From assembly GCF_024721115.1 (NCBI RefSeq), contig NZ_JAMDHK010000007.1:69041-133040 (forward strand): a stretch of DNA of 64,000 bases, in the 5' to 3' direction. Each line of letters begins with the position of its first letter. The first letter of the stretch is position 1. Both the position numbers and the translations under genes were made by a program. The stretch is from Salipiger pentaromativorans. GTDB lineage: Bacteria; Pseudomonadota; Alphaproteobacteria; Rhodobacterales; Rhodobacteraceae. The notes under the pieces were generated by a model. The model searched no databases and was not told where the DNA came from. It saw only the letters and a program-made list of their open reading frames with translations. Shown here piece by piece: positions 1 to 14,325 of the stretch.

Positions 1-79
1 CGCCGCCATTGGCGAAATCCGAGAACAGTTCCACGTTCCCCTGATCGACCCCCACCCGGGATGCCCGCAATTTCCGCAT
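1..79 (-). CDS. N-terminus of a small H-type-lectin-like protein (cut by the window edge)
   Basis: Reading the minus strand from an ATG at 79 gives an open frame of 26 codons to the window edge, beginning MRKLRASRVGVDQG and continuing VELFSDFANGG. A GGAG-type ribosome binding site lies about nine bases upstream. The N-terminus resembles short H-type lectin domain proteins that I recall lying next to atpC in roseobacters. The family call rests on memory of that N-terminus and context only, because the lectin core is outside the window. It lies downstream of atpC on the same strand but beyond a terminator, so it is probably a separate unit. Confidence 0.5.
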   Translation of the reverse strand, partial: MRKLRASRVGVDQGNVELFSDFANGG

Positions 80-255
80 GTTACTTTCTCCGACGTCTTT
101 CCGGCACCTATCATCGGGCATTCATTATGGAAAGGGAACGGCCCGCGAAACCATTGACCGCCCGGCGTTGCGCCAATGCGAAATGCCGCGTGCAATGCGG
201 ATGAGACGGGCTCTCCCAAGGGCCGCGCAGCCCTCCCCTGTCTGGCAATCCCAAT

Positions 256-278
256 AAAAAACCCCGCCGAAGCGGGGT
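256..278 (-). terminator. Rho-independent terminator of the atp operon
   Basis: A perfect 7-bp stem (ACCCCGC / GCGGGGT, 261-267 and 272-278) with a CGAA loop is followed on the minus strand by five or more T. It sits about 25 bases past the atpC stop codon, where an operon terminator is expected. Confidence 0.9.
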
Positions 279-302
279 CTTTCGAACCGGAGCCTGAGCC
301 GT

Positions 303-740
303 TCAGAAGTTGGGCTGCATCGGGTCGAGCCCGATATGCGTGCCCACCGCCACCATGTCCATCAGCAGCTTGGCCGCTTCGTCCACGATGCCCGGCTCGT
401 TCTCGAAATAGGCTTCCTTGACCTGCTTGTAGGCAGCCTCGGCTTCCTTCACCAGCGCCTCGTAAGTCGCCTGATCCATATCCGCATGCGGCACGGCCTT
501 TTCCGCCAGAACCGTCAGGCTGGCGCCGATCTCGGCGAAACCGCCGGTCACGACAAAGGATTCAGACCCCTTTTCGGTTTCGACCTTCAGGATGCCCGGG
601 CGCAGCGTGGTGATCGTCGGCGCATGGTTCGGCATCGCCGTCATGTCGCCCTCGGTGCCGGGGATCGACACCGAAGTGACCTGCGCCGACATCAGGCTCC
701 GCTCGGGGCTCACCAGATCGAATTGCATCGTATCAGCCAT
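303..740 (-). CDS. atpC: ATP synthase F1 subunit epsilon
   Basis: 145 residues. This subunit is part of the central stalk of F1 and couples gamma rotation to the F0 ring. The N-terminal beta-sandwich begins [16 protein letters not shown] and includes the family segment [15 protein letters not shown] at about residues 28-42. The C-terminal region is helical and ends on MDPMQPNF-like residues. AGAAGAGG precedes the ATG as ribosome binding site. It is the last gene of the F1 operon and is followed by a strong terminator. About 100 bases separate it from atpD, and this gap holds a GC-rich palindromic repeat. Length and order are normal for the family. Confidence 0.97.
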   Translation of the reverse strand: MADTMQFDLVSPERSLMSAQVTSVSIPGTEGDMTAMPNHAPTITTLRPGILKVETEKGSESFVVTGGFAEIGASLTVLAEKAVPHADMDQATYEALVKEAEAAYKQVKEAYFENEPGIVDEAAKLLMDMVAVGTHIGLDPMQPNF

Positions 741-801
741 TTGGGCCTCTTCTTTCTATCACCCGCCCCGGAGGGTCCGGGGTCTCTGCGTGTCCGGCGA
801 G

Positions 802-825
802 GAGGCCCCGGACCGGGTCCGGGGC
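802..825. repeat. GC-rich palindromic repeat (REP-like), copy 1
   Basis: GAGGCCCCGGACCGGGTCC followed by GGGGC forms a near-perfect 21-base palindrome (805-825) around one central G. Nearly the same 24 bases occur at 10810-10833, with two differences in the middle. It lies between atpD and atpC inside a transcribed operon, so it would form an RNA hairpin in the message. Confidence 0.65.
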
Positions 826-842
826 GCTTGATCCTCTATGGC

Positions 843-2267
<1,425 letters not shown>

Positions 2268-2283
2268 TTATCGTCTCCGGTTC

Positions 2284-3162
2284 TTAGAGCGCCTCGGCGC
2301 CCGAGATGATTTCGATCAGTTCGTTGGTGATGACCGCCTGACGCGAACGGTTGTATTCGATGGTCAGCTTGTCGATCATCTCGCCCGCGTTGCGCGTGGC
2401 GTTGTCCATGGCGCTCATCCGAGCCCCCTGTTCCGAGGCGGCGTTCTCCAGCAGAGCCGAGAAGATCTGGGTTGCGACGCCACGGGGCAGCAGGTCGGCC
2501 AGGATACGCTCTTCGTCGGGCTCGTATTCGTAGAGCGCACCGGCACCCTCGTCGCCTTCCGGAGCGTCGTAGCTCGCCGGGATGATCTGCTGCGCGGTCG
2601 GGACCTGGCTGATCACCGACTGGAACACGCTGTAGAAGATCGTCGCCACGTCGAACTCGCCCGCGTCGAAGCGGGTCAGCACGTCCTTGGCGACGCTCTG
2701 CGCGTCCGCGTAGCCGAGTTTCTTCACCTCGGACAGATCCACGTGACCGACGAACAGATCGGCGTATTCGCGCTTGAGCTGCTCACGGCCCTTCTTGCCG
2801 ACGGTGAGGATCTTCACCGTCTTGCCCGCCGCCTTCAGCTCGGCGATGCGGGTGCGGGCGAGCTTCACGATATTCGTGTTGAAGCCGCCGCAGAGGCCGC
2901 GCTCGGAGGTCATGACGACGAGCAGCTGCACGTCGTCCTTGCCGGTGCCCGAGAGCAGTTTCGGCGCCGTCGGGCTGTCGCCCACCGAGGCCGCAAGCGA
3001 GCCGAGCACCTGGTTGAAGCGCTCGGTGTAGGGACGCGACTGTTCGGCAGCATCCTGTGCCCGCCGCAGTTTTGCGGCGGCCACCATTTGCATGGCCTTG
3101 GTGATCTTCCGGGTCGATTTGACCGAGGAGATCCGGTTTTTGAGGTCCTTGAGGCTAGGCAT
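2284..3162 (-). CDS. atpG: ATP synthase F1 subunit gamma
   Basis: 292 residues. This is the rotating central shaft of F1. The N-terminus [25 protein letters not shown] is replaced here by its short signature [20 protein letters not shown], a long helix diagnostic of the family. The C-terminal helix contains [18 protein letters not shown]. The middle region, around residues 195-215, carries the acidic insert [17 protein letters not shown]. It lies between atpA and atpD with short spacers of about 21 and 16 bases, so co-translation within one operon is likely. Confidence 0.98.
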   Translation of the reverse strand: MPSLKDLKNRISSVKSTRKITKAMQMVAAAKLRRAQDAAEQSRPYTERFNQVLGSLAASVGDSPTAPKLLSGTGKDDVQLLVVMTSERGLCGGFNTNIVKLARTRIAELKAAGKTVKILTVGKKGREQLKREYADLFVGHVDLSEVKKLGYADAQSVAKDVLTRFDAGEFDVATIFYSVFQSVISQVPTAQQIIPASYDAPEGDEGAGALYEYEPDEERILADLLPRGVATQIFSALLENAASEQGARMSAMDNATRNAGEMIDKLTIEYNRSRQAVITNELIEIISGAEAL

Positions 3163-3183
3163 AATCCTGTCCTTTCAGGGCGC

Positions 3184-4722
<1,539 letters not shown>

Positions 4723-5283
4723 TTATCCGACCTCTTTCATTGCATTCTGGAGGGAATTGAGCTTCGAGCGGATCGAAGTGTCGATCATCTTCGAGCCCAC
4801 CTTGACGACGAGACCGCCGATGAGGCTTTCATCGACGGTCGTTTTGATCTTCACGTCCTTGCCGACGCGGGCCTTCAGCGTCTCGGCCAGCTTGCCGGCC
4901 TGAGCGTCGGACAGAGCGGTGGCCGAGGTTACCTCGGCGGTCACTTCGCCCTTCTCTTCGGCGATCATGTCACGCAGCCGGGTCACCAGCTGCGGCAGCA
5001 CGAAGAGGCGGCGGTTATGCGCCATCAGGCCCAGCGCGTTGTTGAGCGCCGGGATCAGGCCCATCTTCTTGCCGACGGCAAGGATGGCATCCTGCATGGA
5101 CTGACGGGAATAGATCGGCGACGAAATCAGAGCGCGCAGATCGGCGCTGTCTTCGAGCGCAAGCGCAAGGTCGTTGATATTCCCTTCGAGCTTGCCGAGT
5201 TTCTTGTTCTCTTTGGCGATGTCGAAGATCGCCGTGGCATAGCGTGCCGCGATGCCGCTGGAGATCGAAGCTGGTTCTGACAC
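4723..5283 (-). CDS. atpH: ATP synthase F1 subunit delta (OSCP)
   Basis: 186 residues from the chosen GTG start at 5283. This subunit forms the peripheral stalk that ties F1 to F0. The frame is open up to an ATG at 5367, but the extra 28 residues ([14 protein letters not shown] and on) look non-coding. The GTG, giving [20 protein letters not shown], is preceded by GGAAGG at a six-base spacing, and the resulting length matches the family. The C-terminal signature [20 protein letters not shown] is present. It is the first gene of the operon, with a promoter candidate about 100 bases upstream. Confidence 0.93.
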   Translation of the reverse strand: MSEPASISSGIAARYATAIFDIAKENKKLGKLEGNINDLALALEDSADLRALISSPIYSRQSMQDAILAVGKKMGLIPALNNALGLMAHNRRLFVLPQLVTRLRDMIAEEKGEVTAEVTSATALSDAQAGKLAETLKARVGKDVKIKTTVDESLIGGLVVKVGSKMIDTSIRSKLNSLQNAMKEVG

Positions 5284-5385
5284 GTCCACCCTTCCGATAT
5301 GAGGCCCCCGCGACACACGGGGAGGCCCGGCGTCCGGAGGCGTTGTCCCTGCCTTGAAATGCCTCAAGGCGTCGAAATCAGCGCG

Positions 5386-5414
5386 GATGTAGCAGAGGCT
5401 CCCCGCCCTCGCAA
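5386..5414 (-). promoter_or_regulatory. Sigma-70-type promoter of the atp operon
   Basis: On the minus strand TTGCGA (5414-5409) and TACATC (5391-5386) are separated by exactly 17 bases, about 105 bases before the atpH start. The match to the consensus is partial but the spacing is ideal, and no other gene start intervenes. Confidence 0.55.
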
Positions 5415-5570
5415 CATGCTTAGGGTGTTTTAAGACGTCCTGGAACCCGCCTTTTCCCAGACACTTGCGCTGCCTGCGACGTTACGCGCGGGGCATACGC
5501 CTGGAAACAAGGCGTTTTTCACAGATTTCCCGCGCCGCACCGGGGTTTCGGGGCGGCTGGGGCGCGTCAA

Positions 5571-5586
5571 TTTGCGATAGCGCAAA
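5571..5586. repeat. Short inverted repeat, operator-like
   Basis: TTTGCGATAGCGCAAA is a perfect 6-bp inverted repeat with a four-base spacer. It is about 160 bases upstream of the atp promoter candidate. Its function is unknown, and chance occurrence is possible. Confidence 0.35.
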
Positions 5587-5757
5587 CGTTAAGAAAGCGC
5601 TGCCGCGGCGCGGCGAAACCGGGGCCCGTTACCGCCTAAAGTATCGCCTGCCGCACCCCGGCTTTGCAGGTTGTTTGCGCAACCATGCGCGCGGTCAAGA
5701 CGCCGCGAGTCACTTTGGGGTGATGCGATTCTGGCACGCCGCCCCGGCGGGCGCCGC

Positions 5758-6507
5758 TCAGACCGCCTTGGGCTCTTTCTTCGGCGAGGGCGCCAGCACG
5801 TCGAGCGGGTTCGGTACGCGCACCTTGTCGCCCAGCCCCTTGCGCTGCGGCGGGTAGCGTTTCGCCACCCGGACGATCAGCACGCCGCCCGCCACGACCG
5901 CCGGGATCGCGCGGCCGATCCGCTCCCAGGCCGGCGCGGTGCGCATCCAGAAACGGCGGCTCGACGGCGGCTGATAGAGCACCGACACATGCCCCTGCCG
6001 CACAAAATCATGCTGCTTGAGCTGCGCGTCGAGCTGGCCAAGCGAATAGGGCCGCCCGTAGCCGAAGGGGGTCGCATCCGACCGCGCCCAGAGACCGGAG
6101 CGGTTCGGCACGATGAACAGCGCCTCGCCGCCGGGGCCCAGCACGCGGTAACATTCCTCGAGCAGCTCCGAGGGCCGTTCAGAGGTTTCCAGCCCGTGCA
6201 TCATCACCAGCCGGTCCACATGGCCGGTTTCCAGCGGCCAGAGCGTCTCCTCGCAGAGCACAGTCACATTGGGCTGGCCCGCTGGCCAGTGCAGCACCCC
6301 CTGCGGCGCGGGCATCAGCCCGACCACCCGGCGCGCGCCGGGCAGATAGGGGCGCAGCAGCGGCACCGCAAAGCCATAGCCCGCCACGGTCTGGCCCTGC
6401 GCGTCGGGCCAGAAACTCTGCACCTGATCGCGCACGACCCGCTGCGCGGCGCGGCCCAGCGCGCTGCGGTAGTAGAAATCTCGCAGGGTCTGCACATCAA
6501 GGTGCAT
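5758..6507 (-). CDS. SAM-dependent methyltransferase-like protein
   Basis: 249 residues. The fold appears to be a class I methyltransferase. The region [20 protein letters not shown] (about residues 39-58) aligns with motif I, but its glycine pattern is degenerate. [16 protein letters not shown] resembles motif IV, and [19 protein letters not shown] is the typical post-motif strand and helix. A hydrophobic segment, [17 protein letters not shown], lies near the C-terminus before a basic tail, so membrane association is possible. It is divergent from gloB with a spacer of about 60 bases, an arrangement I associate with Rhodobacteraceae. The substrate is unknown. Confidence 0.8.
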   Translation of the reverse strand: MHLDVQTLRDFYYRSALGRAAQRVVRDQVQSFWPDAQGQTVAGYGFAVPLLRPYLPGARRVVGLMPAPQGVLHWPAGQPNVTVLCEETLWPLETGHVDRLVMMHGLETSERPSELLEECYRVLGPGGEALFIVPNRSGLWARSDATPFGYGRPYSLGQLDAQLKQHDFVRQGHVSVLYQPPSSRRFWMRTAPAWERIGRAIPAVVAGGVLIVRVAKRYPPQRKGLGDKVRVPNPLDVLAPSPKKEPKAV

Positions 6508-6569
6508 TGCGGGGCCTTTCCCGATCCGCCAAGCTGGGGCCAGTCTGGCAAAGCCTATAAGGAAAGACC

Positions 6570-7325
6570 ATGGAGATCGTCACCGTTCCCTGTCTCAGCG
6601 ACAATTACGCCTACCTTGTCAAAGGCCCCGAAGGCGTCTGCCTGATCGACGCGCCCGAAGCGGCTCCGATCATCGCCGCGCTGGAGGCGCGCGGCTGGGG
6701 GCTCGATACGCTGCTGATCACCCACCGTCACCACGACCATGTGGAAGGCGTCGCCGCGCTGCGCGGGAAATACGGCTGCACGGTGCTGGGCCCCGCCGCC
6801 GAAGCCGACAAGCTGCCGCCGCTCGACACCGCCGTCGAGGGTGGCGCCGCGCTGACCGTTTCCGGCCTCCGGCTCGAGGTGATCGCCGTGCCCGGGCACA
6901 CGCTGGGCCATGTCGCCTTCTACATGCCCGAGGCAGAGGCGGTCTTCACCGCCGACAGCCTGATGGCGCTGGGATGCGGCCGCGTCTTCGAAGGCACCCC
7001 GGACATGATGTGGGACAGCCTGTCCCGCCTGGCCGCGCTGCCGCCGCAGACCATGGTGTATTCCGGCCACGAATACACCGCCTCGAACGCGCGTTTCGCA
7101 CTGACCATTGAACCGGGCAACGAAGCGCTTAAATTGAGAGCAGACGCCATTGCCAAAGCCCGGGCAGAGGGGCAACCGACCGCCGCCTGCATGCTGTCCG
7201 AGGAACTGGCCACCAACCCTTTCCTGCGTCCCGACTCCCCGGAAATCCGCGATCTTCTGGGCATGGAAGGTGCATCCGCAGCCGAGGTCTTTACCGAGAT
7301 CCGCGCCCGGAAGGACAGGTTCTGA
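6570..7325 (+). CDS. gloB: Hydroxyacylglutathione hydrolase (glyoxalase II)
   Basis: 251 residues. It hydrolyses S-D-lactoylglutathione to D-lactate and glutathione, the second step of methylglyoxal detoxification in the cytoplasm. The metallo-beta-lactamase metal motif THRHHDH is at residues 51-57, with H52, H54, D56 and H57. Other ligands lie in [12 protein letters not shown] and in [27 protein letters not shown] is the glyoxalase II hallmark that binds glutathione. The C-terminal substrate-binding helices end EIRARKDRF. Length is normal. The start is the ATG after a GGAAAG-type ribosome binding site. Confidence 0.95.
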   Translation: MEIVTVPCLSDNYAYLVKGPEGVCLIDAPEAAPIIAALEARGWGLDTLLITHRHHDHVEGVAALRGKYGCTVLGPAAEADKLPPLDTAVEGGAALTVSGLRLEVIAVPGHTLGHVAFYMPEAEAVFTADSLMALGCGRVFEGTPDMMWDSLSRLAALPPQTMVYSGHEYTASNARFALTIEPGNEALKLRADAIAKARAEGQPTAACMLSEELATNPFLRPDSPEIRDLLGMEGASAAEVFTEIRARKDRF

Positions 7326-7480
7326 GCCGCCGCTTTTCACGCCAGATTGCATCCTTCACTGCAAATGTGAGCGCCGGAGGCCCAGAAATTTCTTGAAGCG
7401 CGGTCGGGATCGACCAAACTTTAACCGTAAGAGGCAAAGCTGGGCATACCCGCCCGGCTACAGACAAGAGGAGCGCCGCC

Positions 7481-9811
<2,331 letters not shown>

Positions 9812-9839
9812 CGTGCCCCTCGGGCAAGGACACTCCCCG

Positions 9840-9868
9840 CTCCGCCGCGCCCCGCGCGGCGGAGTTTT
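9840..9868 (+). terminator. Rho-independent terminator of clpA
   Basis: A perfect 10-bp stem CTCCGCCGCG / CGCGGCGGAG (9840-9849 and 9855-9864) with a five-base loop is followed by TTTTCTGTTT. It lies 29 bases past the clpA stop. Confidence 0.93.
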
Positions 9869-9982
9869 CTGTTTCGCCTCCGTCTTTCTGTGTCAGTGCC
9901 CAGATCGGGGTGGCCCCGGCACGCCCCGCTGCGCTATGACGGCCCGCAATGCGCCGCAGGGCGCGGGCTCGGGAGGGACGGC

Positions 9983-10741
9983 GTGAGCAAAACCCCGGAA
10001 AAAACAGCGCCAAAGCGGTCGCGGCCGGTGCAGCTGGCGGAAACGATCAAGGAATGGGTGGTCGAGCACGAGCTGCGCGCGGGCGACCGTCTGCCCGGCG
10101 AGGCCGAGCTGATGGCCCGCTACGGGCGCTCGAAGGGCACCGTGCGCGAGGCGATGCGCATCCTCGAGGCCCAGGGGCTGGTCGAGACGCGCACCGGCCC
10201 CGGCGGCGGCAGCTTCGTCGGCGAGGTCTCGGGCGAACGGGCGCGGGCGCTGCTGGCGAATTACTTCTACTTCCGCGATCTCTCGATTTCCGACATCTAC
10301 CAGCTCCGCAAATTGCTGGAGCCCGAGGTGGCCGCGTCGCTGGCGGGGCAGCTCGACGAGACGCAGCTCGCCGCGCTCGAGGCGGTGATCGCCGAATACC
10401 CCCTGCCCGCCCGCGACACCGAGGAAGAGCGGGCGCAGCATGTCTCCTCGCTGAAATTCCACGCGCTGCTGGCGTCTTATGCGGACAATCCGCTGCTGGC
10501 CTTCGTGGTGGAGTTCATGGCGCAGATCCTGACCGAGCTGACGGTGTGGCGGCGGCTCTACGAGCCGCACAACCGCCCGCTCTGGCAGAAGGGGCGCGGC
10601 TATCAAATCGAGCTGGTTCAGGCGCTGCGCCGGAGCGACGTCTCGGGCGCCCGCGCGATCATGCGGGCGCATATGGAGCTTGCGGAAACGCTGATGAAGG
10701 AACAGGAGGCGCAGGTGCTGCGCCGCTTCATCGCGGAATAA
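9983..10741 (+). CDS. FadR-type GntR family transcriptional regulator
   Basis: 252 residues from a GTG start at 9983. The start is chosen because GGGAGG lies six bases upstream and because the extra upstream codons look non-coding. The N-terminal winged helix-turn-helix is at about residues 15-75 (LRAGDRLPGEAELMARYG, then SKGTVREAMRILEAQGLVE). The C-terminal all-helical FCD domain, normally a ligand and metal-binding pocket, includes YQLRKLLEPEVAASLAG and LKFHALLASYADNPLLAF. FadR-type regulators usually control nearby catabolic or transport genes. The DUF1028 and peptide-transporter pair just downstream, with a palindrome between them, is the obvious candidate target. That link is inference. 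Confidence 0.9.
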   Translation: MSKTPEKTAPKRSRPVQLAETIKEWVVEHELRAGDRLPGEAELMARYGRSKGTVREAMRILEAQGLVETRTGPGGGSFVGEVSGERARALLANYFYFRDLSISDIYQLRKLLEPEVAASLAGQLDETQLAALEAVIAEYPLPARDTEEERAQHVSSLKFHALLASYADNPLLAFVVEFMAQILTELTVWRRLYEPHNRPLWQKGRGYQIELVQALRRSDVSGARAIMRAHMELAETLMKEQEAQVLRRFIAE

Positions 10742-10809
10742 CCGAAGCCGTGGGTGCCGCAACCGCACCACGGGCGTGAAGATGGAACGATCGCCCCTGC
10801 TCCGAACAA

Positions 10810-10863
10810 GAGGCCCCGGATCAGGTCCGGGGCGAGACCCGTAGGGTGGGCAATTTGCCCACC
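10810..10863. repeat. Composite palindromic repeat between the regulator and DUF1028 genes
   Basis: Two palindromes lie next to each other. The left one (10810-10833, GAGGCCCCGGATCAGGTCC then GGGGC) is copy 2 of the repeat at 802-825. The right one contains GGTGGGCAATTTGCCCACC (10845-10863). The 26 bases 10838-10863 reappear exactly, inverted, at 24175-24200. The element lies between convergent genes, so it could also act as a bidirectional transcription stop, although no T tract is visible. Confidence 0.7.
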
Positions 10864-10874
10864 GCACCGGACCC

Positions 10875-11552
10875 TCACCGTGGCGGCGCCTTTTTCGGCG
10901 CCCGCGTCCGGTCCACCGCCACCGGCACCACATCGAGCCAATCCGCATAGGGCGACCCCTGTGCCCGCGCCAGCAGCGCCTCCAGCGCATCGAGCGGCGC
11001 CTCGGCACAGTCGATCCGCAGGCTCAGCGGCGGATGCTCCGGGTGCAGCACCAGAAGCGCCGCCGATTGCAGCCCCCGGTAATCCGACGCATCCGCATCC
11101 GCCGCGCGCAAGCCCGCCAGAAGCCGTGCCGCCATATCGCCCGAGGCGTCGAGATAGCCCCGCCGCAGCGCGGGCAACACGCTTTCCGCCCCCAGCATAT
11201 TGCCCGCGACCACCAGATCCGGTTCCGCCAGATGCGCCGCCACCGCCAGGCTGTCCGCGCCGGTGAAGGCGCCGGTGCCGCCCGAAGGGTCGAGCGCCGA
11301 CAACTGCCGGTGCGCCCGCCCGCTGTCGGCGCCGGTCAGCCGCGCCACGGCCTCGGCCGCCGGTTCGCCGGCGCGCATGGCGTCCAGCACATCCTCGCCC
11401 CAGAAGGTCGAGGGCGCCGTGCCCTGGCTCGCCGAAAGGCCCGAATCGATGCGCCCGCGCAGAACCCAGCCGCCGACGCAGAGGCTCCCCGTCGCGGCGC
11501 CGCCGCCATAGGTGCCGGTTTCGCGGTCATAGGTGAGAAGCGAGAAGGTCAC
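10875..11552 (-). CDS. DUF1028 family protein (Ntn-hydrolase-like)
   Basis: 225 residues. The N-terminus MTFSLLTYDRETGTYGGGAA and the sequence RIDSGLSASQGTA mark the DUF1028 family, which has an Ntn-hydrolase-like fold and an unproven activity. The segment VVAGNMLGAESVLPAL is also typical. It is divergently transcribed from a peptide ABC transporter operon with a spacer of about 104 bases. This is an association I know from other proteobacteria, where the protein is suspected to process an imported peptide or amide. It ends in a basic and proline-rich tail (RTRAPKKAPPR). The family call is firm, the function is not. Confidence 0.88.
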   Translation of the reverse strand: MTFSLLTYDRETGTYGGGAATGSLCVGGWVLRGRIDSGLSASQGTAPSTFWGEDVLDAMRAGEPAAEAVARLTGADSGRAHRQLSALDPSGGTGAFTGADSLAVAAHLAEPDLVVAGNMLGAESVLPALRRGYLDASGDMAARLLAGLRAADADASDYRGLQSAALLVLHPEHPPLSLRIDCAEAPLDALEALLARAQGSPYADWLDVVPVAVDRTRAPKKAPPR

Positions 11553-11579
11553 GATCGTCTCCGGCCAATTTTTCCGTTG

Positions 11580-11597
11580 AATTTATCACGATAATTT
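11580..11597. promoter_or_regulatory. Palindromic operator candidate between DUF1028 and the peptide transporter
   Basis: The A/T-rich sequence AATTTATCACGATAATTT has a perfect TTATC-AC-GATAA core (11583-11594). It lies in the divergent intergenic region, about 60 bases before the transporter start and 30 bases before the DUF1028 start. It is the only clear inverted repeat there. The neighbouring FadR-type regulator is the natural candidate to bind it. Confidence 0.45.
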
Positions 11598-11656
11598 GCC
11601 TCCACTCAATTCATCATGAGAAATTCCGTCACGGGATCAACAGAGAGGATGAAAAA

Positions 11657-13228
11657 ATGGGAGTTCTGAGCTGGACCCGGAGGGGTGTTCTGGCCGCGGG
11701 CACCGCAATGGCGCTGAGCCTGGGGATGCAGGCGGAGGCGCAGACGCCGCCCGGCGTGCTGATCGTGGGCCAGATCGCCGAGCCCAAGGCGCTCGACCCG
11801 GCGGCGGTGACCGCGGTGAACGATTTCCGCATCCTAATGAATGTCTATGACGGGCTGGTGCGCTACAAATCCGGCACGCTGGAGGTGGAACCGGCGCTGG
11901 CGACGGGCTGGGAGATCTCGGAAGACGGCACCGAATACACGTTCACGCTGCGCGAAGGTGTCTCCTTCCATGACGGATCGCCCTTCAACGCCGAGGCGGT
12001 GGTGTTCAATTTCGAGCGCATGCTGAACGAGGATCACCCCTATCACAACACCGGCCCCTTCCCGCTGGCCTTCTTCTTCTCGGCGGTGGAAAGCGTCGAG
12101 GCGGTGGACGATCTGACGGTAAAATTCACCCTCAACGCACCCTATGCGCCCTTCCTGTCGAACCTCGCCTATCCCACGGGGCTGATCGTTTCGCCGGCAG
12201 CGGTGGAGCAGTACGGCGCCGATTTCGGGCGCAATCCGTCCGGCACCGGGCCGTTCAAATTCGCCGAATGGCGGTCGAACGAGGCGGTGGTGGTCGAGGC
12301 CAACCCCGAGTACTGGGACGGCGCGCCGGGGCTTCAGGCGGTGGTGTTCCGCCCGATCACCGACGCCAACACCCGCACCGCCGAGATGCTGGCGGGCGGC
12401 ATCGACATGATGGTCGAGGTGCCCCCGGTGGCTTTGAGCGAGTTTCAGGGCGATGCGTTCCAGATCTTCGAGCAGGCGGGGCCGCATGTCTGGTTCCTGA
12501 TCCTGAATGCCAAGGAAGGCCCCTTCGCCGACAAGCGCGTGCGTCAGGCGGCGAATTACGCGATCAACAAATCCGCGCTGGTCGACGACGTGCTGGAGGG
12601 CACGGCGGAGGTTGCCGCAGGCCCCACGCCGCCGGCCTTCGCCTGGGCCTATAACGAGGAGCTGGAGCCCTATCCCTACGATCCCGAGAAGGCGAAGGAA
12701 CTGATCGCCGAAGCGGGCGCCGAGGGGGCAGAGCTGACGTTCTATGTGACCGAGGGCGGATCGGGCATGCTCGACCCCATCGCCATGGGCACGGCGATTC
12801 AGGCGGATCTGAACGCGGTGGGGTTCGATACAAAGATCGAGACCTATGAGTGGAACACCTTCCTCGGCGAGGTGAATCCGGGGCTCGAGGGCAAGGCGGA
12901 CATGGCCGAGATGGCCTGGATGACCAATGACCCCGACACGCTGCCCTTCCTCGCGCTGCGCACCGATGCCTGGCCGGACAAGGGCGGGTTCAACTCGGGC
13001 TACTATTCCAACTCGGAGGTCGACACGCTGCTGGAAGAGGCGCGCGTCGCCACCGATCAGGACAAGCGCGCCGAGCTCTACAAGGAGATGCAGAGCATCG
13101 TGCAGGAGGATGCGCCCTGGGTCTTTGTCGCGAACTGGAAACAGAACGCGGTGACCAGCGACCGGGTGGAGGGGTTCGAGCTGCAACCCTCCTTCTTTCT
13201 GCTGCTGGACGATGTGGTGAAGAACTGA
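11657..13228 (+). CDS. Peptide ABC transporter substrate-binding protein (family 5)
   Basis: 523 residues. The N-terminus GVLSWTRRGVLAAGTAMALS is an export signal containing a TRRGVL sequence that resembles a twin-arginine motif, and it ends near MQAEAQ. The mature protein has the family 5 (DppA/OppA-like) fold with LATGWEISEDGTEYTFTLR and NPSGTGPFKFAEW. It should bind a peptide or similar ligand in the periplasm and pass it to the permeases that follow. GAGAGGATG before the ATG is the ribosome binding site. A gap of 149 bases with a repeat element separates it from the first permease, so expression of binding protein and membrane parts may differ. The exact substrate cannot be read from the sequence. 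Confidence 0.92.
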   Translation: MGVLSWTRRGVLAAGTAMALSLGMQAEAQTPPGVLIVGQIAEPKALDPAAVTAVNDFRILMNVYDGLVRYKSGTLEVEPALATGWEISEDGTEYTFTLREGVSFHDGSPFNAEAVVFNFERMLNEDHPYHNTGPFPLAFFFSAVESVEAVDDLTVKFTLNAPYAPFLSNLAYPTGLIVSPAAVEQYGADFGRNPSGTGPFKFAEWRSNEAVVVEANPEYWDGAPGLQAVVFRPITDANTRTAEMLAGGIDMMVEVPPVALSEFQGDAFQIFEQAGPHVWFLILNAKEGPFADKRVRQAANYAINKSALVDDVLEGTAEVAAGPTPPAFAWAYNEELEPYPYDPEKAKELIAEAGAEGAELTFYVTEGGSGMLDPIAMGTAIQADLNAVGFDTKIETYEWNTFLGEVNPGLEGKADMAEMAWMTNDPDTLPFLALRTDAWPDKGGFNSGYYSNSEVDTLLEEARVATDQDKRAELYKEMQSIVQEDAPWVFVANWKQNAVTSDRVEGFELQPSFFLLLDDVVKN

Positions 13229-13276
13229 TCCCTGTGACAAGCGGTTTCGGACCGGGCTGCGCCCGGCCCGACCGGC

Positions 13277-13329
13277 GGGGGGCTGCGCCCCCCGGCCCCC
13301 CAAGATGAGTATTTCTGGAAAGATGAAAG
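13277..13329 (+). repeat. Composite GC-hairpin plus GAGTATTT element, copy 1
   Basis: A GGGGGGC/GCCCCCC-type hairpin (from 13277) is followed by GAGTATTTCTGGAAAGATGA and AAG (13307-13329). The same order of parts occurs at 21171-21250 and 58664-58713, both inverted. The A/T-rich half matches the copy at 58664-58686 in 20 of 23 bases. It lies between the binding-protein gene and the first permease gene, where the hairpin could lower downstream expression. Confidence 0.65.
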
Positions 13330-13377
13330 AGCCGGGGCGGGTTTGACGGGATCCTTGCAACCGACAGGGGGTGCCCT

Positions 13378-14325
13378 TTGGGGAGCTATATTCTGAAACG
13401 GCTGGTCTCGGCGATCCCGGTGCTTCTGGGCATCACGGTGATCGTCTTTGCCATCATGGCGCTGATCCCTGGCGATCCGGCGACGGCCATCCTCGGCTCC
13501 TATGCGACGCCGGAGAATGTCGAAAAGCTGAACCGCGACCTTGGGCTCGACAAGCCGGCGGTGCAGCGTTATTTCATCTGGCTGTTCAATATGATGCAGG
13601 GGGATTTCGGGCGGTCGTTCTCGCTCAATCGCCCGGTGCTGGACGAGGTGCTGGACCGCTTCGGCGCGACGCTGGTGCTGGCGGGCACCTCCTTTGTGCT
13701 CTGCTCGCTGATCGGGGTGGCGGCGGGGGTCGTGTCGGCCGCGCGTCAGTACGGCTTTGCCGACAAGGCCATCACCTTCGTGGTGCTGCTGGGGATCTCG
13801 ATCCCGTCGTTTTTCCTCGGCATGATGATGATCCTGATCTTTGCGGTGCAGCTGCGCTGGTTTCCCGCCTCGGGCATGTGGCCGATCTATGGCGACCGCA
13901 ACCTGCTGGTGCTGCTGGATCACCTGCTGATGCCGGCACTGGCGCTCGCGGTTGTGGCGACCGGCGTGGTGGCGCGGCTGTCGCGCTCGGCCATGCTGGA
14001 GGTGTTGCGGCAGGACTATATCCGCACCGCGCGCGCCAAGGGGGTGCCCGAGAGGGGCGTGATCTGGCGCCACGCGCTGCGCGCCGCCATGGTGAGCATC
14101 ATCCCGGTGCTGGGCATTCAGGCGGGCTTTGTGCTGTCGGGCGCGGTCTATATCGAGATGGTGTTCCAGTGGCCGGGCGTGGGCCGGATGCTGGTGGATG
14201 CGATCCTCAAGCGCGACATCCTGCTGGTGCAGGGCGGCGTGGTCTTTGTCGCCGCCTGCTATGTGGGGTTCAACATCGTGGTGGACGTGGCGCAGAGCCT
14301 GCTGGACCCGAGGATCAAGACATGA
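13378..14325 (+). CDS. Peptide ABC transporter permease 1 (DppB type)
   Basis: 315 residues from a TTG start at 13378. AGGGGGTG lies just upstream, and the protein then begins GSYILKRLVSAIPVLLGITV, the classic N-terminus of this family. About six membrane helices are visible. The cytoplasmic coupling loop (EAA-type) reads LEVLRQDYIRTARAKGVPER. The last base pairs overlap the next start (ATGA), which points to translational coupling. It forms the membrane channel with the permease half of the next protein. Confidence 0.92.
   Translation: MGSYILKRLVSAIPVLLGITVIVFAIMALIPGDPATAILGSYATPENVEKLNRDLGLDKPAVQRYFIWLFNMMQGDFGRSFSLNRPVLDEVLDRFGATLVLAGTSFVLCSLIGVAAGVVSAARQYGFADKAITFVVLLGISIPSFFLGMMMILIFAVQLRWFPASGMWPIYGDRNLLVLLDHLLMPALALAVVATGVVARLSRSAMLEVLRQDYIRTARAKGVPERGVIWRHALRAAMVSIIPVLGIQAGFVLSGAVYIEMVFQWPGVGRMLVDAILKRDILLVQGGVVFVAACYVGFNIVVDVAQSLLDPRIKT

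Larger units (their letters stand above)
5284..5757. other. Gene-free region upstream of the atp operon
   Basis: These 474 bases hold no convincing gene. They contain the atp promoter candidate and two short inverted repeats. TTTGCG-ATAG-CGCAAA is at 5571-5586, and a GGTTG/CAACC hairpin is near 5670. The region lies between atpH and the stop codon of the methyltransferase gene, both on the minus strand, so any terminator for the latter should also be here; I see no clear one. Confidence 0.7.

Noticed and set aside
7326-7480. RpoH-type promoter before clpA
   Set aside because: CTTGAA at 7392 is good, but nothing close to CYTATNT follows at the right distance.
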